From Nocardia sp. MH4 (lineage in GTDB: Bacteria > Actinomycetota > Actinomycetes > Mycobacteriales > Mycobacteriaceae): DNA of 39,089 nt. The position numbers were made by a program, and so were the translations under genes. A model generated the notes under the pieces. It was not told where the DNA came from, ran no database searches, and saw nothing but the letters and a program-made list of their open reading frames with translations. The DNA lies in contig NZ_LPNR01000068.1 in the NCBI RefSeq assembly GCF_019266065.1, positions 1 through 39,089 on the forward strand, read 5' to 3'. The first letter of the stretch is position 1. Each line of letters begins with the position of its first letter. Below, piece by piece: positions 1-8,853 of this stretch.

Positions 1-2
1 CG

Positions 3-485
3 GCCGCGGCGGCGGGCGATCTGGACGGGGTGGGGGCGGGCGCCACCGTCCGCCCGGCGAAGTGCACGCCGCCGGACCCCGAGCCCGGCGCCGAACCGGC
101 CGCGGTCGCGGTCGGCAACGACGACGCGAGCCGGGCCACGCTCACCGTCGAACTCTCGCGCACCACCGAGGCGCCAGCGCGCCTGCGAGACCGCCTCGCC
201 GGGTGCGAGCAGATCCGGGTCAGCCGGGCGGGCGCGGAATCGACCGTCACGACCGTGCTCGACACCACGAGCCCGACGGGCGCCGACGACGCGGTGTCGT
301 TGCGGCGCACTGTTGTTCCCGACGTCGGCGGGGCCGGGCTGACCCAGACCATGCAGACCACGATCGGGCAGATCGGCGACGTGCGGATCACGGTGACGTC
401 GATGACCTTCGGCGCGGGCCTGCCCGACCAGCAGGCCGTCGCGGAGATGTTCGCGACCGCCGTGCGCCGGGTCCGCGGGGTCTGA
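3..485 (+). CDS. C-terminal part of a secreted or lipoprotein-like protein (5' end outside window)
   Basis: The frame is open from the first bases of the window, so this is the end of a longer gene; the visible part is about 160 residues. It begins Ala/Gly-rich and carries two cysteines (in KCTPP and AGCEQ) that could form a disulfide. Alternating beta-strand-like stretches follow (TLTVELSR, STVTTVLD, VRITVTSM), and it ends RRVRGV. No catalytic motif is seen. The pattern recalls short exported proteins of mycolic-acid actinomycetes (DUF5642 or PknH-sensor-like), usually anchored as lipoproteins. That assignment is a guess from overall character, because the signal peptide lies outside the window. 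About 150 bases without a recognisable gene separate it from the next start. Confidence 0.6.
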   Translation, partial: AAAAGDLDGVGAGATVRPAKCTPPDPEPGAEPAAVAVGNDDASRATLTVELSRTTEAPARLRDRLAGCEQIRVSRAGAESTVTTVLDTTSPTGADDAVSLRRTVVPDVGGAGLTQTMQTTIGQIGDVRITVTSMTFGAGLPDQQAVAEMFATAVRRVRGV

Positions 486-635
486 CCCGCGGCCCTAGCA
501 CGCGGGGGTGACAGGTTCGGTCCGGGCGCGACGCCGGGACCGGGATCGCTCCCCAGCCGCGGGGCCGTCAACAGGGCAGCACAACGCCCAGGTCGGGCGC
601 CCGGTGCCGTCGGGGGCCACGGGCACGGTGGAGCC

Positions 636-1799
636 ATGACATCGTCGACGAACTCCACCCGCCGGGCCACTCGCTCCGGACCCTTTCCCCGGGCACTCAC
701 CTGCGCCGAATCCACCCCCGGCTACCCCGCCGGACCACCGCAGCCGTCGCTGCGGGTGGACGATCCCGGCGAGCTCATCGCCGCCTTGCCCGCGATGCTC
801 GGCTTCGTCCCCGAACGCTCGCTGGTCGTCGCCGTCCTGCACGAGGCGGCCCCGGGCGGGTCAACGGCGATCGAGGCGGTGGTGCGATTCGATCTGGACG
901 CGCTCGCCGATCCGCACCGGATCGGCCAGTTCACCGCCTGCGTCGGATCGATCTGCCTGCGTGAGCATGCCGGCGGGGTGCTGGCGGTGTTCGTCGACGA
1001 GGCCGGGGGCGGGGTGATGCAGGCGCTTCGGGCCGCGTCGCTGCTCGAGGCACTCGGTGACGAGGGGATCGCCGTGTGCGGGGCCTGGTCGGTGCCCTCG
1101 ATCGTGGCCGGGGCGCGCTTCCGCGACCTGTTCCATCGCGGCGCGGGCGGGGTCGTCGGTGATCCGGCGTCGTCGATGGTGGCGCTGTCCCACGTGCTCG
1201 ACGGCAGACAGATCCGCCGCTCGCGCGGTGAACTCACCGCCCTGGTGCGGCCCGACCGACGACTGTGCGCCGAGGTGCGGCGCCGGCTCGGACCGGCCGT
1301 CGCGCGCTATCGCGGTGGCCTGTCCGCGGCGACACGGGCCGGGCACACGGCGGCCTATCAGCGCCGGGCGCTGGAATGGGTCCTGTGGCAGATCGCCGAC
1401 GCCGCCTCCGGCGCGCCGCGTGCCGATCGCGAACTCGCGCAGCTGGCGGCCACGCTGCGCGACCGGCCGATCCGGGACGCGATGTACGGGCTGGCGCTGG
1501 GCGATCACGCCGAGGCCGCCGAACAGCTGTGGGCTCAACTCGCCCGGGCCACGCCCGGCGCCGACCGCGCCGAGGCCGCGGCACTGCTGGGCTTCAGCGC
1601 CTACCTGCGCGGGGACGGGCCGTTCGCCGGCGTCGCCCTCGCCGCGGCGGTGGAGGCCGATGCCACCCACCCGATGGCCGTGCTGCTGGAGACCTCGCTG
1701 CAGAGCGGGCTGCGGCCGGAACGGCTGCGCAAACTCGCGCAGTGCGGTCACCAGATCGCGGCTGATCTGGGGGTCGACATCGGCCCGCTCCACCGGTGA
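636..1799 (+). CDS. DUF4192 domain protein
   Basis: 387 residues. After a basic N-terminus of about 40 residues comes the DUF4192 signature (DDPGELIAALPAMLGFVPER, then SLVVAVL, about residues 42-70), and the domain fills most of the protein. The C-terminal third is Ala-rich and helical, with TPR-like spacing (EAAALLGFSAYLRGDG and following). No signal peptide or membrane segment is seen, so it is probably cytoplasmic. The family is widespread in actinobacteria and its function is unknown. The ATG at 636 has only a weak purine stretch (GGTGGAG) before it. The stop is 19 bases from the galE stop on the other strand, with no hairpin between them. Confidence 0.85.
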   Translation: MTSSTNSTRRATRSGPFPRALTCAESTPGYPAGPPQPSLRVDDPGELIAALPAMLGFVPERSLVVAVLHEAAPGGSTAIEAVVRFDLDALADPHRIGQFTACVGSICLREHAGGVLAVFVDEAGGGVMQALRAASLLEALGDEGIAVCGAWSVPSIVAGARFRDLFHRGAGGVVGDPASSMVALSHVLDGRQIRRSRGELTALVRPDRRLCAEVRRRLGPAVARYRGGLSAATRAGHTAAYQRRALEWVLWQIADAASGAPRADRELAQLAATLRDRPIRDAMYGLALGDHAEAAEQLWAQLARATPGADRAEAAALLGFSAYLRGDGPFAGVALAAAVEADATHPMAVLLETSLQSGLRPERLRKLAQCGHQIAADLGVDIGPLHR

Positions 1800-1818
1800 G
1801 GACGGCGAGCGGCGGAGA

Positions 1819-2799
1819 TCAGCGCGCGCTGTGCGCCTTGTCGCCGAGCGACCGCAGGAATTCCCAGGCGTCGGAGACGATCTCGTCGAGATCGTTGTGC
1901 TCGGGCCGCCAGTCCAGCTCGGCGATCGCGCGGTCGCTGGAGGCGATGAGCACCGCCGGATCGCCCGGGCGGCGCGGCGCGTCGATCGCCTCGATCGGCA
2001 GGCCGGTCACCCGCTCGCACGCCGAGATCACCTCGCGCACCGAGAAACCGGTGCCCGAGCCGAGATTGAGGATCCGGTGGCTGCCGGGCTGCGACGAGGA
2101 CAGCGCCAGCAGATGCGCCTGCGCCAGGTCGCGGATGTGGATGTAGTCACGCACGCATGTGCCGTCCGGCGTCGGCCAGTCGGTGCCGTAGACGGAGATG
2201 GCCTTGCGGTGGCCCAGCGCCACCTGCAACACGAGGGGGATCAGATGCGTTTCCACGACCCGGTTCTCGCCGAGACCGGCGTAGGCGCCCGCCACGTTGA
2301 AGTAGCGCAGGCTGGTCGCGGCCAGGCCGTGCGCCGCCGCGTAGGAGGTGATGGCGTGGTCGATGGCCAGCTTGCTCGCACCGTAGGGGTTGGTGGGGCG
2401 GGTCGGCGCCGACTCGGTGATCGGCACCTGCTCGGGTTCGCCGTAGGTCGCGGCGGTGGAGGAGAACACCAGGCGCGGGGTACCGGTCTCGCGGATCGCC
2501 TCGAGCAGGGTCAGCGTCTTGACGACGTTGCCGTGCCAGTACTTCTCCGGCTGCTCCACCGACTCGCCGACCAGCGACTGCGCCGCGAAATGCAGCACGC
2601 CGTCGAAGGATTCGGCGCGCAACAGCTCCGGCGCCGCGACGGCGATGTCGCCCTCGACGAAGCGGGCACCGGCCGGGACGCCGTCGGCGTTACCGGTCGA
2701 CAGGTCGTCGACGACGACCACTTCGTTGCCCGCCTCGAGCAGGACTGCGGCGCACACGCCACCCACGTAGCCGGCGCCGCCGGTGACCAGAAGTTTCAC
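1819..2799 (-). CDS. galE: UDP-glucose 4-epimerase
   Basis: 326 residues, the usual length for GalE. It interconverts UDP-glucose and UDP-galactose with bound NAD, supplying galactose for the arabinogalactan and other cell-wall glycans of this order. The N-terminus [14 protein letters not shown] is the Rossmann NAD motif. [10 protein letters not shown] holds the catalytic Ser/Thr region, and YGASK (about residues 139-143) is the Tyr-x3-Lys dyad. [10 protein letters not shown] and [10 protein letters not shown] are epimerase hallmarks. The GTG start lies 3 bases after the ideR stop, so the two genes form one transcript and translation is probably coupled. From memory, dtxR-galE is also the arrangement in Corynebacterium. 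The 3' end converges on the DUF4192 gene. Confidence 0.95.
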   Translation of the reverse strand: MKLLVTGGAGYVGGVCAAVLLEAGNEVVVVDDLSTGNADGVPAGARFVEGDIAVAAPELLRAESFDGVLHFAAQSLVGESVEQPEKYWHGNVVKTLTLLEAIRETGTPRLVFSSTAATYGEPEQVPITESAPTRPTNPYGASKLAIDHAITSYAAAHGLAATSLRYFNVAGAYAGLGENRVVETHLIPLVLQVALGHRKAISVYGTDWPTPDGTCVRDYIHIRDLAQAHLLALSSSQPGSHRILNLGSGTGFSVREVISACERVTGLPIEAIDAPRRPGDPAVLIASSDRAIAELDWRPEHNDLDEIVSDAWEFLRSLGDKAHSAR

Positions 2800-2802
2800 G
2801 TA

Positions 2803-3489
2803 TCAGACCAGCCTCACCTGGACGGCATGCGCCATCTCTTCGGACAGTTCGAAACCGTTGTGCCCCGGCACCGTGATCAGCACCGCGCCCGGCTTGGTCT
2901 CGACGGTGACACGCGCGTCGGGCACCACACCCGCCTCGCGCAGCCTGCCGATGACCTCAGGGTCGGTCTGGATGTGCTCGGCCAGCCTGCGCACCACGAC
3001 GGCGTGCAGCGCGCCGTTGGGCAGGTCGGACAGGCGCACCAGCGTCTCCTCGGCAGCGGGGGTATCGCCGAGGCCGAGCTCGTCCAGACCGGGAATGGGG
3101 TTGCCGTAGGGCGAGGTGGTCGGGTGGTTGAGCACCTCGATCAGGCGCCGCTCCACCTCCTCGCTCATCACGTGCTCCCAGCGGCACGCCTCGGCGTGCA
3201 CGTTCTGCCAGTCGAGGCCGATGATGTCGACCAGCAACCGCTCGGCGAGCCGGTGCTTGCGCATCACCGCGACCGCCATGGCGCGGCCCTTGTCGGTCAG
3301 CTCGAGGTGGCGGTCACCCGCGACGAGCAGCAGGCCGTCGCGTTCCATCCGCGCGACCGTCTGGCTCACCGTCGGACCACTCTGCTCGAGCCGCTCGGCG
3401 ATGCGTGCCCGCAGCGGCACCACGCCCTCTTCCTCGAGGTCGTAGATGGTACGGAGATACATCTCCGTGGTGTCGACCAGATCCTTCAC
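2803..3489 (-). CDS. ideR: Iron-dependent repressor IdeR (DtxR family)
   Basis: 228 residues, nearly collinear with mycobacterial IdeR. With Fe(II) bound, the dimer represses siderophore and iron-uptake genes and activates iron storage. The N-terminal winged helix covers about residues 1-73 (LVDTTEMYLRTIYDLEEEG, recognition helix around SGPTVSQTV). The metal ligands I can place are all present: Met10, Cys102, Glu105 and His106 for one site; His79, Glu83 and His98 for the other. A C-terminal SH3-like domain follows. The GTG start is preceded by an AAGGGG ribosome site. A -10 box TAGAAT lies about 25 bases upstream. galE follows in the same operon. I saw no full IdeR box in the upstream region, so autoregulation is not supported. 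Confidence 0.97.
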   Translation of the reverse strand: MKDLVDTTEMYLRTIYDLEEEGVVPLRARIAERLEQSGPTVSQTVARMERDGLLLVAGDRHLELTDKGRAMAVAVMRKHRLAERLLVDIIGLDWQNVHAEACRWEHVMSEEVERRLIEVLNHPTTSPYGNPIPGLDELGLGDTPAAEETLVRLSDLPNGALHAVVVRRLAEHIQTDPEVIGRLREAGVVPDARVTVETKPGAVLITVPGHNGFELSEEMAHAVQVRLV

Positions 3490-3512
3490 CTGTTACCCCT
3501 TCGTCGGCACGA

Positions 3513-3518
3513 ATTCTA
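3513..3518 (-). promoter_or_regulatory. ideR -10 box
   Basis: The minus strand reads TAGAAT here, 23 bases before the ideR GTG. This would give a short leader containing the AAGGGG ribosome site. No good -35 match is seen at 16-18 bases. Confidence 0.5.
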
Positions 3519-3541
3519 CCCACGCGCGAACGCCCGTCCGC

Positions 3542-3556
3542 CCGCCGGACCGGCGG
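3542..3556. repeat. 15-bp perfect palindrome between ideR and acuC
   Basis: The arms CCGCCGG and CCGGCGG are separated by one base. The palindrome sits in the divergent ideR/acuC promoter region, just upstream of the ideR -10 and about 50 bases upstream of the acuC -10. A one-base loop cannot fold as a hairpin, so an operator is more likely than a terminator. In DNA this GC-rich it may be chance. Confidence 0.35.
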
Positions 3557-3605
3557 CCCTATTTCTACTGCATGTCAACGCGTCACGGGGGTCGCTGCTT
3601 CCGAC

Positions 3606-3611
3606 TAGCGT
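3606..3611 (+). promoter_or_regulatory. -10 box of leaderless acuC transcript
   Basis: TAGCGT is followed by exactly 7 bases and then the ATG of acuC, so the start codon would be the 5' end of the mRNA. No Shine-Dalgarno sequence fits between them. Confidence 0.5.
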
Positions 3612-3618
3612 GGCGAGC

Positions 3619-4860
3619 ATGGTCACGCCGCCGCACAGCGAAGAGCCCGGGACCGTCGTGTGGACCGAGCGATTCCTCGGCTACACCTGGAGTCCGGAGC
3701 ACCCGATGAAACCGGCGCGCCTGCAGTTCACCATGTCGCTGGCCGAAAGTCTGGGCGTGCTCGACGGTGTCGAGCCGTTGGCACCTGCCGCGGCCACCCA
3801 GGCCGACCTGCTGCGGGTGCACAGCAGCGCCTATATCGAGGCGGTGCGGCGCGCCGGTGACGGACCACCGACGCCCGAGGACACGATGTACGGCTTGGGA
3901 ACCGCCGACAACCCGATCTTCCCCCGCATGCACGAGGCGGCCTCGGTCATCGTGGGCGGTACCCTCGCCGCCGCCGGGGAGATCGCGGCCGGGCGGACCC
4001 GGCGGGCGGTGAGCATCGGTGGTGGCATGCATCACGCCATGCCCGACGCCGCGGCCGGCTTCTGCATCTACAACGACGCCGCGATCGCGATCTCGTGGCT
4101 GCTCGACCACGGCTTCGACCGCATCGCCTACCTCGATGTCGACGTCCACCACGGCGACGGCGTCCAGCGTGCCTTCTACGCCGATCCACGGGTGCTGACG
4201 ATCTCGCTGCACCAGCATCCGGCGACGTTGTGGCCCAACACCGGCTGGCCCACCGAGACCGGGCTCGGCGCGGCGGAGGGCACCTCGATCAACCTGCCGC
4301 TGCTGCCCGGCACCCGGGATGCCCAGTGGTTGCGTGGATTCCACGCGGTCGTGCCCGGCGCGGTGGCCGCCTTCCGGCCGCAGATCATCGTCAGCCAGTG
4401 CGGGGTGGACACCCATCGCGAGGACCCGCTGGCCGACCTGGAACTCACCGTGGACGGCCAGCGCGCGGCCTTCCTGGCGATGCGCGAGCTGGCCGACCGC
4501 CATGCCGAGGGCCGCTGGCTGGCCATCGGCGGCGGGGGGTACGGCGTGGTGCGGGTGGTACCGCGCGCCTGGACGCATCTGCTCGCCGCGGCTCTGGACC
4601 GGCCGCTGGCGCCGGAGACGCCGGTCCCGGCCGGCTGGATCGACCAGGTCCGCGCCGCCGCGCCCCGGGTGCAGCCGCCGACCAGCATGGGCGACGGCGG
4701 CGACACCGCCTACCTGCCCTGGGACGGTCCAGGCGGCACCCCGGAGGTCGGCGACGCGGGCCAGATCCGGGCCCAGCGGGCGATCGACACCGCGATCACG
4801 GCCACCCGGCGGGCGAGCTTCGCCCTGCTCGGGCTCGACCCGGAGGACCCTCGTGACTGA
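3619..4860 (+). CDS. acuC: AcuC-type lysine deacylase (class I histone-deacetylase fold)
   Basis: 413 residues. Predicted zinc-dependent protein-lysine deacetylase; AcuC enzymes reactivate acetylated acetyl-CoA synthetase. The HDAC core is intact: the tandem histidines of GGGMHHAMPD (His138, His139), the zinc-site block YLDVDVHHGDG (Asp175, His177), the third zinc ligand in QCGVDTHRED (about Asp264), and the catalytic tyrosine in GGGGYG (Tyr308). The N-terminus VVWTERFLGYTWSPEHPMKP is typical of AcuC. I chose ATG 3619 because a -10 box stands 7 bases before it; the same frame is open far upstream but there it runs antisense to galE and ideR. Its last 8 bases overlap the start of the GNAT/acyl-CoA-synthetase-like gene, so writer and eraser of the same modification appear to be co-translated. 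Confidence 0.92.
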   Translation: MVTPPHSEEPGTVVWTERFLGYTWSPEHPMKPARLQFTMSLAESLGVLDGVEPLAPAAATQADLLRVHSSAYIEAVRRAGDGPPTPEDTMYGLGTADNPIFPRMHEAASVIVGGTLAAAGEIAAGRTRRAVSIGGGMHHAMPDAAAGFCIYNDAAIAISWLLDHGFDRIAYLDVDVHHGDGVQRAFYADPRVLTISLHQHPATLWPNTGWPTETGLGAAEGTSINLPLLPGTRDAQWLRGFHAVVPGAVAAFRPQIIVSQCGVDTHREDPLADLELTVDGQRAAFLAMRELADRHAEGRWLAIGGGGYGVVRVVPRAWTHLLAAALDRPLAPETPVPAGWIDQVRAAAPRVQPPTSMGDGGDTAYLPWDGPGGTPEVGDAGQIRAQRAIDTAITATRRASFALLGLDPEDPRD

Positions 4861-7600
4861 GCCGCTGCTGCCCGACACCCCCGATACGCCCGCGAATCCG
4901 CCTGCGCCACCCCAACACTGGTACGGCGATGTGCTCGCCTCCGACGGAGGCGTGGTCCGCGTGCGCCCGATCGTGCCCGCCGACGCCCCGGCGCTGGCCA
5001 CGTTCCACGCCGCGCTGTCGGATCGCACCCGGTATCTGCGCTATTTCGGTCCGTACCCGCGGATCTCGCCCAAGGACATGTACCGCACCACCCATGTGGA
5101 CTACCACGATCGGGTCGGGCTGGTCGCCCTGCTCGGGGACGCGATCATCGGCGTCGCCCGCTACGAACTGCTCGATCGTCGAGGCCCGCGCGCCGCCGAG
5201 GTGGCCTTCGTGGTCGCCGACGAGCACCAGGGCCGTGGTCTGGGCTCGGTGCTGCTCGAGCACCTCGCCGGCGCGGCGGCCGAGAACGAGGTGATGGCCT
5301 TCGTCGCGGAGGTGCTCGCCGAGAACGAGGCGATGATCACCGTGTTCCGCGACGCCGGCTATCAGCTGCAGCGCAGTCGGGACGGCGCCGAGGTGCACCT
5401 GGAGTTCGCGATCGATCCCACCGAAGCGCTGCGCACCGTGCGGGATGCGCGGGAGGCGGCCTCGGAGGCCCGCAGCGTCGGCAACCTGCTGGCGCCCGGG
5501 TCGGTGGCGGTGATCGGCGCCTCGCCTGAGCGGACCAGGGTCGGTGGCGCCGTGCTGGCGAACCTGCTCGCCGGCGGCTTCAGCGGGCCGGTGTTCCCGG
5601 TGAACCCGAACCGCCGATCGGTGCGAGGCGTGCGCGCCTACGCCACGGTCCGCGAGATCCCCGACGAAGTGGACTTGGCGGTCGTCGCGGTGCCTCCGGC
5701 CGCGATCGGGTCGGTGCTCGACGACTGTATGGCCAAGGGGGTGAAGGGCCTGGTGGTGCTCACGGCCGGCTTCGGCGAGACCGGGCCCGAGGGCCTGGCC
5801 GCCGAACACGAGCTGGTCGCCGCGGCGCGCGGCCACGGTATGCGGGTGGTCGGGCCCAGCGCACTCGGCATCGCCAACACCGACCCGGCGGTGGGCCTCA
5901 ACGCCACCCTGGCCCCGGTGCTGCCCGAGCGCGGGCGGATCGGGTTCTTCTGCCAGTCCGGCCCGCTCGGCGCGGCGATCCTGGGGGAGGCCGCGGCGCG
6001 CAATCTCGGCTTGTCGACGTTCGTGTCGGCGGGTAACCGCGCCGATGTCTCCGGCAACGATCTGCTGCAGTTCTGGGACACCGCCGCCGATACCGAGGTG
6101 ATCCTGCTGTACCTGGAGAGCTTCGGTAATCCGCGCAAGTTCTCCCGGCTGGCCCGGCGGGTGGCGCGGGGCAAGCCGATCGTGGCGGTGAGCAGCGGCA
6201 GGCTGGCCGCGGGCGCCGATATGGATCGCACGGTGGTGCGTGACCTGTTCGCCCAGGCCGGGATCATCCAGGTCGACTCCATCTCGGAACTGTTCGACTG
6301 TGCGGCGCTGCTGGCGTGTCAGCCGTTGCCGCGCGGGCCACGGGTGGCGGTGGTCGGCAACAGCGCCGCGCTGAACTGGCTGGCCATCGATGCCGCGCAC
6401 GGCGAAGGCCTGCGGGTGCGCCGGCCCGCCTCGGTCGTGGATCGTGGACCCGGTGTGCGGCCGACCGAGCGCACCGTCCACAGCGCGCCGGTCGACGGGC
6501 CGGTGGATCTGGGCCCGGAGGCGACCCCGGCCGACTACCGGGAGGCGGTGCAGGCCGCGCTGCGCAGTGACGAGGTCGACGCCGTGATCGTCGTCGTGGC
6601 CCCGCCGGTGCCGGTACCGATGGCCGGCTTCGCCGACGCGCTGCGGGCGGCGGCCGCGGCGGCGCCGGGCAAGGACAAACCGGTGCTGACCACCTTCGTC
6701 GCCGAGTCGGGCATTCCGAAGCTGCTGGCGGTGCGCACGACCGGTGGCGCGCCGGCCAGGGGCTCGATCCCGTCCTATCCGGACCCGGAACGCGCGGCCA
6801 GGGCGCTGGCCCGGGTCGAGCGGTACGCCCGCTGGCGGGACCGGCCGGTCTCCCCGGTCGTGCGACCGCCGGGCATCGACACCGCGGCCGCGGCGGACCT
6901 GGTGGCGGGCTGGCTGGCGGATTCGGGTGGGCGCTGGCTCACCGACGAGGAAACGGTGCGGCTGCTGGGCTGCTACGGCATCGACGTGGTCGAGTTCCGG
7001 GCGGTGCGCGACGCCGAGCAGGCAGTGGCGGCCGGCGAGGAACTGGGCTATCCGGTCGCGGCGAAGGCCACCGGGGAGTTGTGGCGGCGCAGGCCGGACC
7101 TGCTCGGGGTGCGCCTGGACCTGTGGACGCCTGACGCGGTCCGCCAGGCCTACACCGATCTGGTCGAGATCTGCGGCGATCCGCTGCTGCACGTGCAGAA
7201 GATGGCGACCAAGGGCATGGGCTGTGTCCTGCGCGTCACCGACGACCCCTCGTTCGGTTCGGTGATCGAATTCGGGCTCTCGGGCCTGATCATCGAGTTG
7301 CTCGGGGACCGCGCGTTCCGCGCGCTGCCGCTCACCGCCGAGGAATCCGTGGCCCTGATCGAGGCGCCACGCGCCGCGCCGCTGCTGTCCGGTGGGCAGG
7401 CCGGACCGGCGGTCGACAAGGCGGCGCTGGCCGAACTGGCGCAACGCATCTCGGCCCTGTTCGACGACATCCCGCAGATGCGCGAGTTGTCCTGCGATCC
7501 GGTGCTCGCGGCGCCGTCTTCGGCCGAGATCATCTACGCGCGCGCCCGGATCGGCCCGGAGCCGAGCCGGTTCGACACCGGTCCGCGCCGACTGGCCTGA
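4853..7600 (+). CDS. GNAT / acyl-CoA-synthetase-like protein acyltransferase (PatA-like)
   Basis: 915 residues, starting at a GTG with GGAGG (4842-4846) six bases before it. Domain order: an N-terminal GNAT acetyltransferase (about residues 30-185, acetyl-CoA loop VADEHQGRGLGS); then a region related to ADP-forming acyl-CoA synthetase, with a CoA-binding Rossmann part (SVAVIGASPERTRVGGAV), a succinyl-CoA-ligase-like part (GFFCQSGPLGAAIL) and a C-terminal ATP-grasp-like part. Active synthetases carry a phospho-histidine in a SHTG loop after KxGR. Here SSGR runs directly into LAAGADMDRTVV (about residues 445-460), so the loop and its histidine are missing. This argues for a regulatory lysine acetyltransferase of the Streptomyces PatA arrangement rather than an acetate-forming enzyme. 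The 8-base overlap with acuC supports this. Natural targets, such as Acs, are inferred. Confidence 0.88.
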   Translation: MTEPLLPDTPDTPANPPAPPQHWYGDVLASDGGVVRVRPIVPADAPALATFHAALSDRTRYLRYFGPYPRISPKDMYRTTHVDYHDRVGLVALLGDAIIGVARYELLDRRGPRAAEVAFVVADEHQGRGLGSVLLEHLAGAAAENEVMAFVAEVLAENEAMITVFRDAGYQLQRSRDGAEVHLEFAIDPTEALRTVRDAREAASEARSVGNLLAPGSVAVIGASPERTRVGGAVLANLLAGGFSGPVFPVNPNRRSVRGVRAYATVREIPDEVDLAVVAVPPAAIGSVLDDCMAKGVKGLVVLTAGFGETGPEGLAAEHELVAAARGHGMRVVGPSALGIANTDPAVGLNATLAPVLPERGRIGFFCQSGPLGAAILGEAAARNLGLSTFVSAGNRADVSGNDLLQFWDTAADTEVILLYLESFGNPRKFSRLARRVARGKPIVAVSSGRLAAGADMDRTVVRDLFAQAGIIQVDSISELFDCAALLACQPLPRGPRVAVVGNSAALNWLAIDAAHGEGLRVRRPASVVDRGPGVRPTERTVHSAPVDGPVDLGPEATPADYREAVQAALRSDEVDAVIVVVAPPVPVPMAGFADALRAAAAAAPGKDKPVLTTFVAESGIPKLLAVRTTGGAPARGSIPSYPDPERAARALARVERYARWRDRPVSPVVRPPGIDTAAAADLVAGWLADSGGRWLTDEETVRLLGCYGIDVVEFRAVRDAEQAVAAGEELGYPVAAKATGELWRRRPDLLGVRLDLWTPDAVRQAYTDLVEICGDPLLHVQKMATKGMGCVLRVTDDPSFGSVIEFGLSGLIIELLGDRAFRALPLTAEESVALIEAPRAAPLLSGGQAGPAVDKAALAELAQRISALFDDIPQMRELSCDPVLAAPSSAEIIYARARIGPEPSRFDTGPRRLA

Positions 7601-7619
7601 GCGGGGGTCCCCGACGAAC

Positions 7620-7675
7620 AACGCCGACCGGCTCGCGACCCCGGAGGGGAGAGGTCGCGGACACCGGTCGGCGTT
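7620..7675. terminator. Compound hairpin between the PatA-like gene and sigB
   Basis: A 12-bp perfect outer stem (AACGCCGACCGG at 7620-7631 with CCGGTCGGCGTT at 7664-7675) encloses a smaller stem (GCGACC with GGTCGC). The structure lies between two convergent stop codons, at 7600 and 7715, so it can stop transcription from both sides. The T-tracts are short. Confidence 0.7.
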
Positions 7676-7714
7676 TCGGCAGACGACCCCGCGGGGCCGT
7701 CGGGTTCTCGGGGA

Positions 7715-8683
7715 TCAGCTGGCGTAGGCGCGCAGCCGATCGGCGCGCTCACCCTTGCGCAGCTTGGACATGACCTCGCGCTCGATCTGGCGGACCCGCT
7801 CGCGGGACAGCCCGAACAGCTTGCCGATCTGGTCCAGGGTGCGGGGCTGGCCGTCGTCGAGGCCGAAGCGCAGACGGATGACCTGCTGTTCGCGCTCGTC
7901 GAGGGTGGCCAGGACGCTGCGCACGTCGTGGTGCAGCAGGCCGGCGATGACCGCGCTTTCGGCGGAGGTGGCCTCGGAGTCCTCGATGAAGTCGCCCAAC
8001 GGGGCTTCCTCGTCGTTGCCGACCGGCATGTCGAGGCTGACCGGGTCGCGGCTGTGATCGAGCAGGTCGGCGATCTTCTCCACCGGGATGCCCGACTCGT
8101 TGGCGAGTTCGGCGTCGGTGGCCTCGCGGCCGAGCTGCTGATGCAGTTCACGCTTGATCCTGGCGAGCTTGTTGACCTGCTCGACCAGGTGCACGGGGAG
8201 CCGGATCGTACGGCTCTGATCGGCCATGCCTCGGGTGATGGCCTGGCGGATCCACCACGTGGCGTAGGTGGAGAACTTGAAGCCCTTGGCGTAGTCGAAC
8301 TTCTCCATCGCGCGGATCAGTCCGAGGTTGCCCTCCTGGATCAGGTCGAGCAGCGGCATACCGCGGCCGGTGTAGCGCTTGGCCAGTGAGACGACCAGGC
8401 GCAGGTTGGCCTCGAGCAGATGCGAGCGGGCGGCCTGCCCCTCGCGGACCAGAATCGCCAGATCACGCTTGCGGGTCGCCGATAACCGCTTACCCGTCTC
8501 GAGCAGGTGCTGGGCATACAGGCCCGCCTCGATACGCTTGGCCAACTCGACCTCGTCGGCCGCCGTGAGCAGTGCCGTGCGGCCGATTCCGTTCAGGTAC
8601 ACGCGTACCAGGTCGGCGGCCGGGCTCTGGGCGTCGATATCGGACTCGCTGGGGCGCACACGAGTAGTGGCGGGGCTTGTCAT
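7715..8683 (-). CDS. sigB: Group 2 sigma factor SigB
   Basis: 322 residues, a primary-like sigma-70 factor for stationary-phase and stress transcription. Region 1.2 is [17 protein letters not shown]. Region 2 includes [35 protein letters not shown] and [13 protein letters not shown]. Region 4 ends with the helix-turn-helix [19 protein letters not shown]. It lacks the long N-terminal extension seen in the sigA product of this window, and its core closely matches that protein. The ATG has an excellent ribosome site (CAGGAGG, 8 bases away). The promoter matches the SigE/SigH type, in keeping with mycobacteria, where sigB is driven by extracytoplasmic-function sigma factors. A compound hairpin lies downstream. 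Confidence 0.96.
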   Translation of the reverse strand: MTSPATTRVRPSESDIDAQSPAADLVRVYLNGIGRTALLTAADEVELAKRIEAGLYAQHLLETGKRLSATRKRDLAILVREGQAARSHLLEANLRLVVSLAKRYTGRGMPLLDLIQEGNLGLIRAMEKFDYAKGFKFSTYATWWIRQAITRGMADQSRTIRLPVHLVEQVNKLARIKRELHQQLGREATDAELANESGIPVEKIADLLDHSRDPVSLDMPVGNDEEAPLGDFIEDSEATSAESAVIAGLLHHDVRSVLATLDEREQQVIRLRFGLDDGQPRTLDQIGKLFGLSRERVRQIEREVMSKLRKGERADRLRAYAS

Positions 8684-8715
8684 GACTTGCCTCCTGTCGG
8701 TGGTGTCTCACTCCG

Positions 8716-8745
8716 ATCAACGGACCCGACTTAGAGAAAGTTCCC
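8716..8745 (-). promoter_or_regulatory. SigE/SigH-type promoter of sigB
   Basis: The minus strand shows -35 GGGAAC (8740-8745), a 17-base spacer and -10 CGTTGAT (8716-8722). This is the GGAAC-N18-GTT pattern of mycobacterial SigE and SigH. It lies about 33-60 bases before the sigB ATG. A second AGGAAC about 60 bases further upstream has no matching -10. Confidence 0.8.
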
Positions 8746-8853
8746 GATCGCGCTGGTGATAAACCGCTCTGAGCTGCGTGTTCACACCTGTACGGCTGAG
8801 AAGTTCCTGAGAAGAGCACCGTGGCCGGAACTCGGCCCCCACCGCCGGTCGGC

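Noticed and set aside
1057..3618. Long plus-strand open frame running into acuC
   Set aside because: It is antisense to galE and ideR, both with strong family motifs. Its sequence is Arg/Gly/Gln-rich, without domains. It is an artefact of high GC.
3490..3618. IdeR box in the ideR/acuC region
   Set aside because: No stretch resembles TTAGGTTAGGCTAACCTAA. A TTAGG half-site near 20540 has no partner.
4796..7621. 941-codon minus-strand open frame
   Set aside because: It lies antisense to the PatA-like gene, whose domains are clear. Its composition (Arg, Gly, His, Gln) is that of a GC-rich shadow frame.
8801..8806. Second AGGAAC upstream of sigB as another stress promoter
   Set aside because: At the required distance the sequence is GTGAAC, not CGTT.
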